A DNA stretch of 27,475 nucleotides from a virus: the IMG/VR virus record IMGVR_UViG_3300037070_003533, positions 1 through 27,475 of that record. One strand, given 5' to 3'. The notes beneath the pieces were generated by a model that saw nothing but the letters and a program-made list of their open reading frames with translations, made no database searches and had not been told where the DNA came from. Positions 8,079 to 14,745 of this stretch are shown here, piece after piece. Within the stretch, counting starts at the first letter, position 1. Every line of letters starts with the position of its first letter. A program made the translations under genes and the position numbers.

Positions 8079-8872
8079 GTTTTCTTCGTCCTATAATACC
8101 CATTCAATTCAGGCACCCACCTACGTTTAGAGTACTTGATGAAGTCGGCTTCGTCGGGGTTCGGGAATATATATTGTTCGTCGGGTATAAGAGACCGTAT
8201 CTGCGAAACCATAAATTTGAATTCTTCTGGCAATATCGAGTGTGGGTTATCGGGTGTATTCATATCCCTAATCTTGAAATGTTTCTCTATAACCGTCGCC
8301 CCAATTTGAGCTGCGGCGAAACATTCTTGCCCTGTAGTTGTGTGGCAAGAATAACCCACCCTGTTACCAAGACGACGTTGCAGTCTATCTACTCCCGCTT
8401 TTGATATACAGGCATTATCCGACGGGTAGACAGAAACGCAATACATGGCGGTTAGGTTTGCTTCTGGATAAAGCTCAAACGGCTCCATAATCTCCTGAAA
8501 CGTACTTCCCCCCGTCGAAAACAGAATCGGCCTGCTAAGCCACACAACCATCTCCCAAATATTTGGATCACTCGTCTCCGCACTCGCAATCTTATGCCGC
8601 TTTACATACGGATCTATCATTTGATAGCCAATGGGCGAGAAAGCCGTACACATAAATTCAATTGAAACTTCTTTACACTTATCAGCAAGGATTGGGACCC
8701 ACTCGAAAGGTAACTCGCCATCCATCTCGCCGTCGTATCCGTATAGTTCTCTGTGTGTGTAAAGTTGGTATTTGACCGCATCCGCACCGCATTCTTTCGC
8801 AGCGACGATGCTATCTAGGCAGTCTTGTAGGTTGGTCCAGTTGCTACCCACCTCACAAACGATAAAGGTCAT
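8075..8872 (-). CDS. neuB: NeuB-family sialic/nonulosonic acid synthase (lacks SAF domain)
   Basis: A 265-residue TIM-barrel enzyme of the NeuB family, which condenses PEP with an N-acylated hexosamine to form a nonulosonic acid. Visible motifs are CEVGSNW (Glu7), GADAVKYQ (29-36), HKIASAE (93-99), ILFSTGGST (116-124), CVSVYPS (145-151), GYSCHT (173-178, usually GYSDHT) and VIEKHF (194-199). His177 and His198 are 21 residues apart, the spacing of the two Mn-binding histidines in meningococcal NeuB. Typical NeuB is about 340-350 residues and ends in an antifreeze-like SAF domain, which is missing here. GGAGG sits 7 bases before the ATG, and both ends overlap neighbours by 4 bases. It lies between the terminase genes. 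Confidence 0.88.
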   Translation of the reverse strand: MTFIVCEVGSNWTNLQDCLDSIVAAKECGADAVKYQLYTHRELYGYDGEMDGELPFEWVPILADKCKEVSIEFMCTAFSPIGYQMIDPYVKRHKIASAETSDPNIWEMVVWLSRPILFSTGGSTFQEIMEPFELYPEANLTAMYCVSVYPSDNACISKAGVDRLQRRLGNRVGYSCHTTTGQECFAAAQIGATVIEKHFKIRDMNTPDNPHSILPEEFKFMVSQIRSLIPDEQYIFPNPDEADFIKYSKRRWVPELNGYYRTKKT

Positions 8873-9114
8873 GCGTTCGCCTCCATAATCTGGTTGTTCA
8901 ATGAGTCAATTTCATCGGCAGCATACTCAAGCGCATCAGCCACTTTTGCTAACGCGTCAACAAACATATCGCCACGCCCGGGAGCTGGCATATTCAGTCG
9001 TTTACATGCCTCCTCAAGCCTAAACTCGATAGTTGTTTCATTCAGCTCTTGACGTAATTGTGCTGACATTTCTAGCGTCAGTTCGCCGCGGTCTTCGTGT
9101 ACGGGTGGGATCAT
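8869..9114 (-). CDS. Small helical hypothetical protein
   Basis: An 81-residue, acidic helical protein beginning MIPPVHEDRGELTLEMSAQL and ending in a heptad-like helix (DALEYAADEIDSLNNQIMEA). A TTG 18 bases upstream could extend it by six residues, but the ATG at 9114 is preferred. Its stop overlaps the NeuB ATG, and its 3' end carries NeuB's GGAGG. No domain recognised. Confidence 0.6.
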   Translation of the reverse strand: MIPPVHEDRGELTLEMSAQLRQELNETTIEFRLEEACKRLNMPAPGRGDMFVDALAKVADALEYAADEIDSLNNQIMEANA

Positions 9115-9155
9115 AATCAAACTTTCTAACAAATAAAATTTAACAATAACGTTAA

Positions 9156-9332
9156 CTAAAAAACTTTCTTGAACGAATCACTGATTTTCTTTGCCTTATC
9201 TTGGTCTAGTCCCATGCGACGGTCAACAGGAGAAGAGCTACCTGCAGCGGGTTTAGTAACCACAATAGCCGCATCAGATGCACTATCTGACTGATCAGGC
9301 TTATCTATTTTCTTGGGGTTAATTGCGCTCAT
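9156..9332 (-). CDS. 58-residue hypothetical protein
   Basis: A small frame from ATG 9332 to TAG 9156, starting MSAINPKKIDKPDQSDSASD and ending KKISDSFKKVF. It starts one base after the stop of the terminase-small-like gene, with GAGG 6 bases upstream, which supports expression. Mostly disordered Ser/Asp/Lys with a basic C-terminal helix. Packaging-module accessory by position; function unknown. Confidence 0.6.
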   Translation of the reverse strand: MSAINPKKIDKPDQSDSASDAAIVVTKPAAGSSSPVDRRMGLDQDKAKKISDSFKKVF

Positions 9333-9333
9333 A

Positions 9334-9714
9334 TTAGTCCTCGTCTTTTGTCGTGGTTAGTAGAGTTTGCTCACCATTAGAATACGAAATAAGCACGGGA
9401 GTTGCACCTTTATGCTCAACGCGGTCCGTCACTTTTCCGACAATTCGATCCATGAAGAAATTTAATCTCTGATGATCGCCTTGTTCAATTGCAATCTTAG
9501 CAACAGATGCGACCATGCGGTGGAATACTGGTTTCGTATCATCAGTGAGAATGTGGTTCAGCGACTCGACGCGCATAGATAAATACTGCCCGAGTATTTC
9601 CATGATCATCGTCTTGGTGAGTTTATTTGCTTCTCTGATATCCTCAGGTAGAGGCTTTGGGCCAGCTGGGTTTCCAGACTGTCCTTTTTTGAAACGGGTG
9701 TCCTTCTTGGTCAT
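9334..9714 (-). CDS. DUF5681-type protein, putative terminase small subunit
   Basis: A 126-residue protein that begins with the DUF5681 signature, RFKKGQSGNPAGPKPLPEDI (residues 7-26), often seen in small terminase-like phage proteins. A helical segment follows (about 30-100). The small terminase recognises the packaging site on DNA; here that role is inferred from the motif and from its place upstream of terL in the same transcript. The Shine-Dalgarno is weak (AGGA about 12 bases upstream), so the start is moderately sure. Confidence 0.7.
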   Translation of the reverse strand: MTKKDTRFKKGQSGNPAGPKPLPEDIREANKLTKTMIMEILGQYLSMRVESLNHILTDDTKPVFHRMVASVAKIAIEQGDHQRLNFFMDRIVGKVTDRVEHKGATPVLISYSNGEQTLLTTTKDED

Positions 9715-9735
9715 CGTGCCGAAATCCTGCCATAA

Positions 9736-9754
9736 ATTAACCGTGTTGGTTAAT
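9736..9754. promoter_or_regulatory. Perfect inverted repeat upstream of terminase-small-like gene
   Basis: ATTAACC and GGTTAAT form a 7-bp dyad around a 5-base centre (GTGTT), 22 bases before the start at 9714. It could be an operator or a leader hairpin. A TATACT hexamer on the minus strand lies about 15 bases upstream (9771-9766), without a convincing -35. Role inferred only from structure and position. Confidence 0.35.
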
Positions 9755-9834
9755 GTGTCATGTTTTTAGTATATTAGAAGGTTTGACTTTTTATAAGCCA
9801 TCTGGTGGGAAAAGTATACAAAAACGATTAACCA

Positions 9835-10011
9835 TTACCTATCCTGCTGCCCTCTTTTGGGTTCGAGTATTTCACGTGCGATCGCTCCCTTGTCTGATGC
9901 GGCGGCGTTGTTATCCCAGTTATCGGGGTTTGCATAGAACTTTAGTGCCCGCTCGTATTCGTCGAGCATGGTCCGAAGAAATGTGCAGGCTAGGTCGGTT
10001 CCGCATTTCAT
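9835..10011 (-). CDS. 58-residue hypothetical protein, first gene of packaging operon
   Basis: A frame from ATG 10011 to TAA 9835, beginning MKCGTDLACTFLRTMLDEYE and containing ALKFYANPDNW followed by DKGAIAREILE. Short phage proteins with the pattern ALxFYAxPxNW-(n)-DxGxxAR are a familiar small family, which supports a real gene. Its Shine-Dalgarno (CGGGA) lies in the 3' arm of a hairpin (10017-10035). It is the first gene after the promoter at 10151-10179. Function unknown. Confidence 0.65.
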   Translation of the reverse strand: MKCGTDLACTFLRTMLDEYERALKFYANPDNWDNNAAASDKGAIAREILEPKRGQQDR

Positions 10012-10016
10012 TATAA

Positions 10017-10035
10017 GTCCCGAGTATTTCGGGAC
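10017..10035 (-). promoter_or_regulatory. Leader hairpin covering the Shine-Dalgarno
   Basis: GTCCCGA and TCGGGAC form a perfect 7-bp stem with a 5-base loop. Read on the minus strand, the second arm supplies CGGGA, the likely ribosome site for the ATG at 10011. When folded it would hide that site, so translational control is possible. Seen directly; effect inferred. Confidence 0.5.
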
Positions 10036-10084
10036 GCACCTATATTAGATTGGCCGTGTAGTCAACGTAATAGTTGGGGGGAGC

Positions 10085-10142
10085 CGAAACAGGGCTTTTT
10101 ACGACTGCTCTTGGACGGTTTTTAAACCTAAACCCTGTTCCG
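10085..10142. repeat. Inverted repeat pair in packaging-operon leader
   Basis: CGAAACAGGG (10085-10094) and the complement of CGGAACAGGG (10133-10142) match at 9 of 10 positions in inverted orientation, about 38 bases apart. A smaller dyad GGTTT/AAACC (10118-10129) lies between them. They could fold into a long leader structure or be paired protein sites. This stretch (10012-10222) otherwise has no gene. Confidence 0.4.
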
Positions 10143-10150
10143 ACCGAATT

Positions 10151-10179
10151 TGTATACAAAAATAACGAATAGTGGGCAA
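10151..10179 (-). promoter_or_regulatory. Putative sigma70-type promoter with TTGTATACAA box
   Basis: On the minus strand TTGCCC (10179-10174) is followed after exactly 17 bases by TATACA (10156-10151). The -10 lies inside the perfect palindrome TTGTATACAA (10150-10159). It sits just beyond the lipoprotein terminator and would start the leftward packaging/head transcript. The same palindrome recurs at 15269 and 15941. Confidence 0.5.
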
Positions 10180-10201
10180 CCCATTTTCAGGATTACCCAC
10201 T
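10156..10201 (-). terminator. Rho-independent terminator after lipoprotein gene
   Basis: Read on the minus strand, AGTGGGTAATCC and GGGTTGCCCACT pair over 12 bp (two G-U pairs) around a 7-base loop. A T-rich tract (TTATTTTTG) follows about 5-7 bases later. It lies about 20 bases after the lipoprotein stop and would end that transcript. Confidence 0.7.
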
Positions 10202-10222
10202 GATTAACCTTAAGACCCTGCG

Positions 10223-10885
10223 TTACTTCACGCAGTAGATGTTGTATCCGGCTGTTGCTAGGACCTGGAACTTATTTGGTAGGCCCGCAGTTTCGGTTGC
10301 ATACCAGAAATCTGAGTTTACAAGCCAGAAGTTCTGACCTTGTGGGATTGAGGCCGCGATACCGCGTAGACCGTGGTTAATACCCGCGACGGCTTCGGTC
10401 CATGTAGGCAAGTGGTAGGCACCTGTACAGGATGCTACGGCTTGAGCGTAATCACCACCACCACCGATTAGCCATTGTTTACCAGTGATGGGGTCCACCC
10501 ATTGGTTTTTCTTGTTTGTAGCTTCTTCTTCAATAACAGTTGTGACGCCGTCCTGACCGTCAACACCGTCTTTCCCGTCCTTAGCGATTACGTCTAGTAC
10601 AGACCAGTTACCGGAGTCGCATAGATAGTAGGCTTTCTCAGACCGCACATAAGCGAGCTGGGTATCGTTATCAGCGGTACAGTCCGGTAGCTTAGTGGCC
10701 ATCGCGACTGAGATACTGTTTAATGCGTCAGAATCGGCTTCTGGGGCGTTTTCCTCGGTTTCCGATACCGTTGCGCCACCTGAGCCGCTATCAGCTCCAC
10801 AGCCCGTTAAAACACTCGATAGGATAATCATCAAAACTAAGACAGGGGTTAATAAAACGATTGAGTATGACTTAAGGTTTTTCAT
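10223..10885 (-). CDS. Surface lipoprotein with collagen-like repeat and DUF1566-like end
   Basis: A 220-residue protein with a signal peptide (basic MKNLK, hydrophobic 8-25) and lipobox LTGC (Cys29), so it is probably lipidated and exported to the host envelope. A linker rich in Glu/Ser/Ala follows. A short collagen-like stretch GKDGVDGQDG lies at 104-113. The C-terminal region (about 128-220) has WVDPITGKQWLIGGG and Trp-rich segments like DUF1566/lectin-like modules. A strong AAAGGAG lies 8 bases before the ATG, and the gene has its own terminator. The layout suggests a 'moron' gene altering the infected cell surface, for example receptor masking or superinfection exclusion; that role is inferred. 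A virion role is unlikely given the lipobox. Confidence 0.8.
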   Translation of the reverse strand: MKNLKSYSIVLLTPVLVLMIILSSVLTGCGADSGSGGATVSETEENAPEADSDALNSISVAMATKLPDCTADNDTQLAYVRSEKAYYLCDSGNWSVLDVIAKDGKDGVDGQDGVTTVIEEEATNKKNQWVDPITGKQWLIGGGGDYAQAVASCTGAYHLPTWTEAVAGINHGLRGIAASIPQGQNFWLVNSDFWYATETAGLPNKFQVLATAGYNIYCVK

Positions 10886-10984
10886 AGCAGGGTCTCCTTT
10901 GTGCTATTGATCTTCTTTTCGGCATCTGCCGCGAAAACCTTACAGCTCAAGGAAAATAAACACCCTAACAATTATGGTAAGTTA

Positions 10985-11158
10985 TCACCTGAGTAATTTT
11001 ATCCATTTCTTCAAGTCCTCAAAGCCCTCGTTTATAGGGACCCTGGACCCGGTGACTAGGGTTAATATGGTGGGCTGGCCGAATTCGTAGATCACGATTA
11101 GGTCGAGGTTTACGATGATCGGCTTACCATCAAGGCTTGTCAGGGTTATGTTATTCAC
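10985..11158 (-). CDS. FlbD-like small protein
   Basis: A 57-residue protein from a GTG at 11158, which overlaps the upstream stop (GTGA). A longer reading that starts inside the previous gene is unlikely. The pattern MNNITLTSLDGKPIIVNLDL, then ILTLVTGSRVPINEGFEDL, resembles flagellar FlbD/SwrD, a small beta-rich protein of flagellar operons. Such FlbD-like proteins also occur in phages with unknown function. It is the last gene before the lipoprotein. Confidence 0.6.
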   Translation of the reverse strand: MNNITLTSLDGKPIIVNLDLIVIYEFGQPTILTLVTGSRVPINEGFEDLKKWIKLLR

Positions 11159-11448
11159 ACGATTGGATCGGTTAGTTTTTCGAGGTTTCCGCCGTGGGTA
11201 TTCCAATAGGTGCGGTATGCGTCAAGTGACCCGATCGCGTTAGATATATCGGTTTGCGTGTAGCTTTTACCCGTTATAACACCGCCTGTTACAGAGCCCG
11301 GGATATCGGTATCTACTTCAGCCCAGTCTACTGAGATGGCTGAGTTGTAATCTAGGCCTTGTTCAATAACGGCCCTAAGCGATTTAGCGGCTTTAGCCAG
11401 GTCTTCTAGGGCTGCGGTGATTTTAGTAACGTGGATTTGGTTTGCCAT
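11155..11448 (-). CDS. Hypothetical phage protein
   Basis: A 97-residue protein beginning MANQIHVTKITAALEDLAKA, with an N-terminal helix and a Gly/Thr-rich C-terminal half. AGGA lies 6 bases before the ATG. It follows the fibre-like gene by 8 bases and overlaps the FlbD-like gene by 4. It is probably part of the appendage gene group; no domain recognised. Confidence 0.65.
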   Translation of the reverse strand: MANQIHVTKITAALEDLAKAAKSLRAVIEQGLDYNSAISVDWAEVDTDIPGSVTGGVITGKSYTQTDISNAIGSLDAYRTYWNTHGGNLEKLTDPIV

Positions 11449-11456
11449 GGTTTTTC

Positions 11457-12482
11457 CTATAGTGAAATCATAACCGCACCAGCTGTCCTATATAGACGTC
11501 CGGGGACGCCTGGATCTGATGTCGGTAGGTTTGAAAAATCTATCTTATCGCCATCTACTTGTAGATTCGGGGTATGTAAAAAGGCCGTTGTGCCAAGGCT
11601 GCGCGTTGTTGCCGCTGCGTCTAGATAGAGCAAATCGGTGCCGTCAAACTTCTCGACCTTTAGCTCACCGTCAGCGGGGGAGCTTAGAACGGTGCGCGTA
11701 TCCCAATAGATCTGTCCGTTAGCTCTGATAACACACTGGCCGGCGGAAACAAAAATACCCTGGCCAGCAAAGTTACTGACGTTGTTTCCAAACGTCGCGA
11801 GGGTCGTAAGGGTTTGCGCGGTCGAGCCCGATGACCCGGCAACTGTGGTTTGGATAATCAGATTCCCCGGAGTCGCGTTACCGGTTGATACACCCGGCCC
11901 AAGTATTAAATTATTTGCTGCGGAGTTTGATCCTGTAGCTAGCGGCCCCTGAATAGTCGCTGACCCTAGGTTGCCATTGTCATATGAAATATTGGCGGTC
12001 CCGATCGGGCGAAACCGTGCCGTAGCCGAGCCGGTTGAGACAAACCCGTCGTAAAATGAAAGGTTGCTATTAAAGGCAAGGTTAAGCCCAGATGCTGCAG
12101 ACCAGCGCCCGTAGGTGTCAAAGTTAGTACCAGTGCCCCAGCGGCTTACAACCCAGAAAGCAGCGGGCACAACGAACTGGGCGTTGTTACTGGCGGTGGC
12201 GTCGTCTTTATTTCCACAAAGGATTGAGTTAGTGCCGATGTAGGTTTGCGCCGTCATCCTAACGCCGCCGGTACCCGAAAAGGTAAATGACAAACCGGAC
12301 ACGTTCGCGGGGCCAACTATATTCCCGCTATCGTCAATCGTGACGCCGCTATTTTGTACGGTATTACCGCCCGCGCCGTCAAAGCGCACTACCGCATTAT
12401 CCGTTGACGCACCTGGTCCTGATGGTGGTCCGGTTAAGCTACCCCTGCTTGGCTCATTTGTGACTATGTCGTGAACGGGCAT
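11457..12482 (-). CDS. Tail fibre / appendage-like structural protein
   Basis: A 341-residue protein very rich in Gly, Ser, Thr, Asn and Ala, without Cys-rich or membrane parts. The N-terminal pattern GPGASTDNAVVRFDGAGG followed by NSGVTIDDSGNI (about 22-52) is widespread in phage fibres and appendages. Repetitive beta-strand motifs follow (for example GNLIIQTTVAGSSGSTAQTL). No peptidase or lyase motif is seen. It may form a side or head fibre; it lies away from the expected tail module. Confidence 0.7.
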   Translation of the reverse strand: MPVHDIVTNEPSRGSLTGPPSGPGASTDNAVVRFDGAGGNTVQNSGVTIDDSGNIVGPANVSGLSFTFSGTGGVRMTAQTYIGTNSILCGNKDDATASNNAQFVVPAAFWVVSRWGTGTNFDTYGRWSAASGLNLAFNSNLSFYDGFVSTGSATARFRPIGTANISYDNGNLGSATIQGPLATGSNSAANNLILGPGVSTGNATPGNLIIQTTVAGSSGSTAQTLTTLATFGNNVSNFAGQGIFVSAGQCVIRANGQIYWDTRTVLSSPADGELKVEKFDGTDLLYLDAAATTRSLGTTAFLHTPNLQVDGDKIDFSNLPTSDPGVPGRLYRTAGAVMISL

Positions 12483-12490
12483 GGTCTAGC

Positions 12491-12826
12491 CTATGAAAAG
12501 GATTTGCGAACGGTTTTAACCGTAACCGCGCCGGTCGTATTTGAAACAGCGGCGTAGTTTACCTGCATAAACGCATAGCCAATCTCGTACATATTAAATA
12601 TGTGGTTATCAGTAGCTGAGGTCATCGTGTAGGGCAGAGCGGTTAAGTCTTCCCAAGCCAGGCCGTCGTTACTCGCCTGAAGCTTCACCGTTCCGACTGC
12701 GGTATTAAGACCCGTCCATATAATCTGGACTGCACATTGGTTGTAATTTAGTACCTCGAAAGATGTCGTGAACGAGGTGGCTGCTGTGCTTGATGCGACA
12801 AGGGAGTCATAACGTGGATTAGCCAC
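12491..12826 (-). CDS. Small beta-structured virion-type protein
   Basis: A 111-residue protein starting from a GTG at 12826 with AGGAGG 6 bases upstream. The pattern CAVQIIWTGLNTAVGTVKLQ, then ASNDGLAWEDLT and a late AFMQVNYAAVSNTTGAVTVK, is a common small phage protein fold (jelly-roll-like) found next to fibre genes. Likely a virion accessory or binding module; no enzyme motif. Confidence 0.65.
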   Translation of the reverse strand: MANPRYDSLVASSTAATSFTTSFEVLNYNQCAVQIIWTGLNTAVGTVKLQASNDGLAWEDLTALPYTMTSATDNHIFNMYEIGYAFMQVNYAAVSNTTGAVTVKTVRKSFS

Positions 12827-13030
12827 CTAGAACCTCCTACCGATCTGAGTAACACAGCGGTCTAGTTGTCTTGGCCGGGGTGAGATGGCCTCGGTCACGG
12901 CTTCTTCGTGGGATTTGAACGGACCCGTATTACGTAGTTCGTACTTCTTTTTGATATCGACAGTTTCTTTATGTACGTAAACGACAATGGCAAGTAGCGC
13001 TACGAATGCAATGCTAAGAACTAGTTCCAT
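12827..13030 (-). CDS. Small single-pass membrane protein
   Basis: A 67-residue protein. Residues 2-18 (LVLSIAFVALLAIVVYV) form one transmembrane helix, followed by a basic cytoplasmic tail. The stop abuts the next start (GTG 12826). The Shine-Dalgarno is weak (GAGA) and lies at the edge of a 5-bp CTCGG/CCGAG dyad. Holin or inner-membrane accessory are possible; unknown. Confidence 0.55.
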   Translation of the reverse strand: MELVLSIAFVALLAIVVYVHKETVDIKKKYELRNTGPFKSHEEAVTEAISPRPRQLDRCVTQIGRRF

Positions 13031-13068
13031 TTTGTTTTCTCGGATTGTTTTGCCGAGTATACGCTGGA

Positions 13069-13308
13069 TCAGCTATCTAGAGCAATAGTTCGTGCGGACC
13101 GGCGGTATACACGCATGTTGTCTTCGGGATTGTAGCGGTCGCACCAAGCTGCGATGGCTTCTTCGTATGTGTCTGCAGTGGGGCCACACGAATAGCACTG
13201 AAGGCATAACATATAATGCTTCCCGTCGTCCTCATTGACGATCAGGTCAATAGCACCATCAAAAGGGCAAAAGACTGGGAGTTGCTCATCGTCATGATTG
13301 GTCGCCAT
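13069..13308 (-). CDS. Lar-like zinc-finger protein (possible restriction alleviation)
   Basis: A 79-residue protein with the Lar layout: FCPFDG near residue 13, LCLQCYSCGP at about 34-43, then EEAIAAWCDRYN. Lar of the Rac prophage moderates type I restriction. Here the second Cys of the usual CPFCG is Asp, while an extra Cys is present in the second knuckle, so metal binding may differ. AGGA lies 7 bases before the ATG; it overlaps the helicase-loader gene by 17 bases. Confidence 0.55.
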   Translation of the reverse strand: MATNHDDEQLPVFCPFDGAIDLIVNEDDGKHYMLCLQCYSCGPTADTYEEAIAAWCDRYNPEDNMRVYRRSARTIALDS

Positions 13309-13834
13309 CGGTTGATCCTGTGGGCTTTTCTTTTAGTTTAGCACTCATCAGGTTGTTTGTTAGTGAGGCGATTAAGTCGGCCGGATTTACATGCGATCTT
13401 TTTTTGAGCGTGTTCAAATCTTTGGTTAATTTGTCCTTTGACTCGAACTCTGCAATCGACATCCTTGGGAAGGCGGTCCGAGAAAGCCCCCTTTGATCGG
13501 CCGCTGCGCAGTATGGGCAGGCAATCGCCATCCTTTTAAAATCGGAGGTCTGTACGTCCATTTGGCCGTTACCATAACACTTGCCACATTCGGTAAAGGC
13601 GCGGGTTTCAGCCCTCATTTTTTGAAGGTACGGATAGCAAGCCTGTCTAATGGCGTTAACGGTCGGGTGGAACGACGAATTGTCGAGGAGTGATATTACC
13701 GCGTCCTCAAAGTTCCGACGCGTCAGGGCGCGAACCTCAGCGTATAAACGCATCATCTGGTCATGACTGTAGGTCTTTCGGGGAAACGCGTCGTGGATCC
13801 TGGCGATTGTCTGGTTAAACTCATTTAGTTCCAT
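13292..13834 (-). CDS. Putative replicative helicase loader (G39P-like) with zinc motif
   Basis: A 180-residue protein. The N-terminal 60 residues (QTIARIHDAFPRKTYSHDQM, then NFEDAVISLLDNSSFHPTVN) match the pattern of the G39P-type helicase loader/inhibitor family: helix, aromatic-Pro, helix, HPT-Ala-(x)-Ile. A zinc motif follows at about 83-114 (CGKCYGNGQ and ACPYCAAA, DnaJ-like CxxCxGxG). It overlaps the replisome organiser, as such pairs often do. It would bring the host replicative helicase to the phage origin. Confidence 0.65.
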   Translation of the reverse strand: MELNEFNQTIARIHDAFPRKTYSHDQMMRLYAEVRALTRRNFEDAVISLLDNSSFHPTVNAIRQACYPYLQKMRAETRAFTECGKCYGNGQMDVQTSDFKRMAIACPYCAAADQRGLSRTAFPRMSIAEFESKDKLTKDLNTLKKRSHVNPADLIASLTNNLMSAKLKEKPTGSTDGDQS

Positions 13835-14681
13835 TTTTAGCCACCCATTGGTTAAAGGCTTCTTCGGTCAGCTTAGGAATGCCAACGTGCTCACTATTCA
13901 ACCTATCCATGGATTGCAAGATATTTTCGATTTTGCGGACGCCGTTGGTTTTGCTTTTGCCGAGAAGCCGGGGAAGCGATATCGCGTTGGGTGCCCAGAA
14001 TGGGTCGCTCCTAACGAACGACAGGACATCGATTAGGCGCTGCGTATCAATTGAACAAAGGCGCTCGATATCGAGGACTGCTTTGGCGTACTCTTCTGGG
14101 TTGGGGTCGATCTTGGTTTTCGATTGTGTCTTAGAGAATTCAATCCAACTTTGACACAAACCCGCCTGTAGGGCGGTGAGCTGCGCGAGATATATTTTAT
14201 TCTTAATTCTTTCATTCTTAACTTCTTTAATTCTTGTATTATGTCCCTTCGTTGTCCCTTCGTTGTCCCTTCGTTGTTCCTCTGATTTTTCATTTGTCTG
14301 ATAAGTATCCCATTTATTTACTGAAATTATTGTCCCTTGCTTGTTCGCTTTTTTCGTTATTACGCCGCACTTCACCAAAAGAAGAATCACGCGCTGGACC
14401 TGTTTTCGGCTCAGCTTGAGTGACTTCTGAAGGAAACTTTCCGAGCAATAAACCTCGCCTGGCTTCAAAAAATAGACACCACCCTTGTGAACTTTTCGAT
14501 ATGGTTTATGTGACGCCAAAAGAAGAATTTTTATGAAAACAGCCAGGACGGCGTGGTCGTCAAAAAGATTATTCTGAAGCACGGATCTATAAAGCTTAAC
14601 CCAACCTAAGTTTTTGTTTTCTTCAAAACTATTTGCATCGTCGTGGGATTCTGAGATAGTAGGATCAAGATTTTCATCCAT
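13821..14681 (-). CDS. Replisome organiser / origin-binding protein (DnaD- or O-like)
   Basis: A 286-residue protein. Residues about 25-135 show the phage replisome-organiser N-terminal winged helix: LGWVKLYRSVLQNNLFDDHA, then FLKPGEVYCSESFLQKSLKL, SRKQVQRVILLLVKCGVI and ISVNKWDTYQ. A low-complexity linker rich in Lys/Arg/Glu/Asn (about 130-165) is encoded by 11-bp iterons. The C-terminal domain (about 165-286) is helical and would contact the loader encoded next. It would bind and open the origin. The leader has only a weak AAGGA about 12 bases from the ATG. Confidence 0.78.
   Translation of the reverse strand: MDENLDPTISESHDDANSFEENKNLGWVKLYRSVLQNNLFDDHAVLAVFIKILLLASHKPYRKVHKGGVYFLKPGEVYCSESFLQKSLKLSRKQVQRVILLLVKCGVITKKANKQGTIISVNKWDTYQTNEKSEEQRRDNEGTTKGHNTRIKEVKNERIKNKIYLAQLTALQAGLCQSWIEFSKTQSKTKIDPNPEEYAKAVLDIERLCSIDTQRLIDVLSFVRSDPFWAPNAISLPRLLGKSKTNGVRKIENILQSMDRLNSEHVGIPKLTEEAFNQWVAKNGTK
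14243..14285. repeat. 11-bp iterons, candidate replication origin
   Basis: GTCCCTTCGTT occurs three times head to tail (14243-14253, 14254-14264, 14265-14275), followed by a degraded fourth copy. A related GTCCCTTGC lies at 14332. One turn of DNA per unit suits a tandem protein-binding array. AT-rich DNA flanks it, especially 14187-14242. It lies inside the replisome-organiser gene, as lambda ori lies inside O. Because 11 is not a multiple of 3, the repeats cannot be a protein-level repeat. Confidence 0.6.
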
Positions 14682-14706
14682 AGGGAGTACAAGTCCTTGT
14701 GGTTTT

Positions 14707-14745
14707 AAGCCCTGAAGTTAGCCGCTTCGGGGTTTTTATTTTTAG
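14707..14745 (+). terminator. Plus-strand Rho-independent terminator upstream of replisome organiser
   Basis: CCCTGAAG (14710-14717) and CTTCGGGG (14725-14732) form an 8-bp stem with a 7-base loop, followed by TTTTTATTTTT. There is no T-tract on the other strand. No plus-strand gene ends here, so it would end an RNA antisense to the replisome-organiser gene. A weak candidate promoter (TTGCAT, 16 bases, GATAGT) lies near 14630-14660. Confidence 0.6.

Noticed and set aside
8054-8404. 116-codon plus-strand frame over NeuB
   Set aside because: Runs antisense to a clear enzyme, with no ribosome site and unnatural composition. The same holds for other long frames opposite the terminase, portal and Maf-like genes.
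10912-10945. TTTTCGGCA/TGCCGCGAAAA inverted repeat before the lipoprotein gene
   Set aside because: It has a 2-base bulge and no T-tract on the transcribed strand; no convincing promoter found there either.
14243-14275. Tandem repeats as a CRISPR array
   Set aside because: Units are 11 bp without spacers and lie inside a coding gene.
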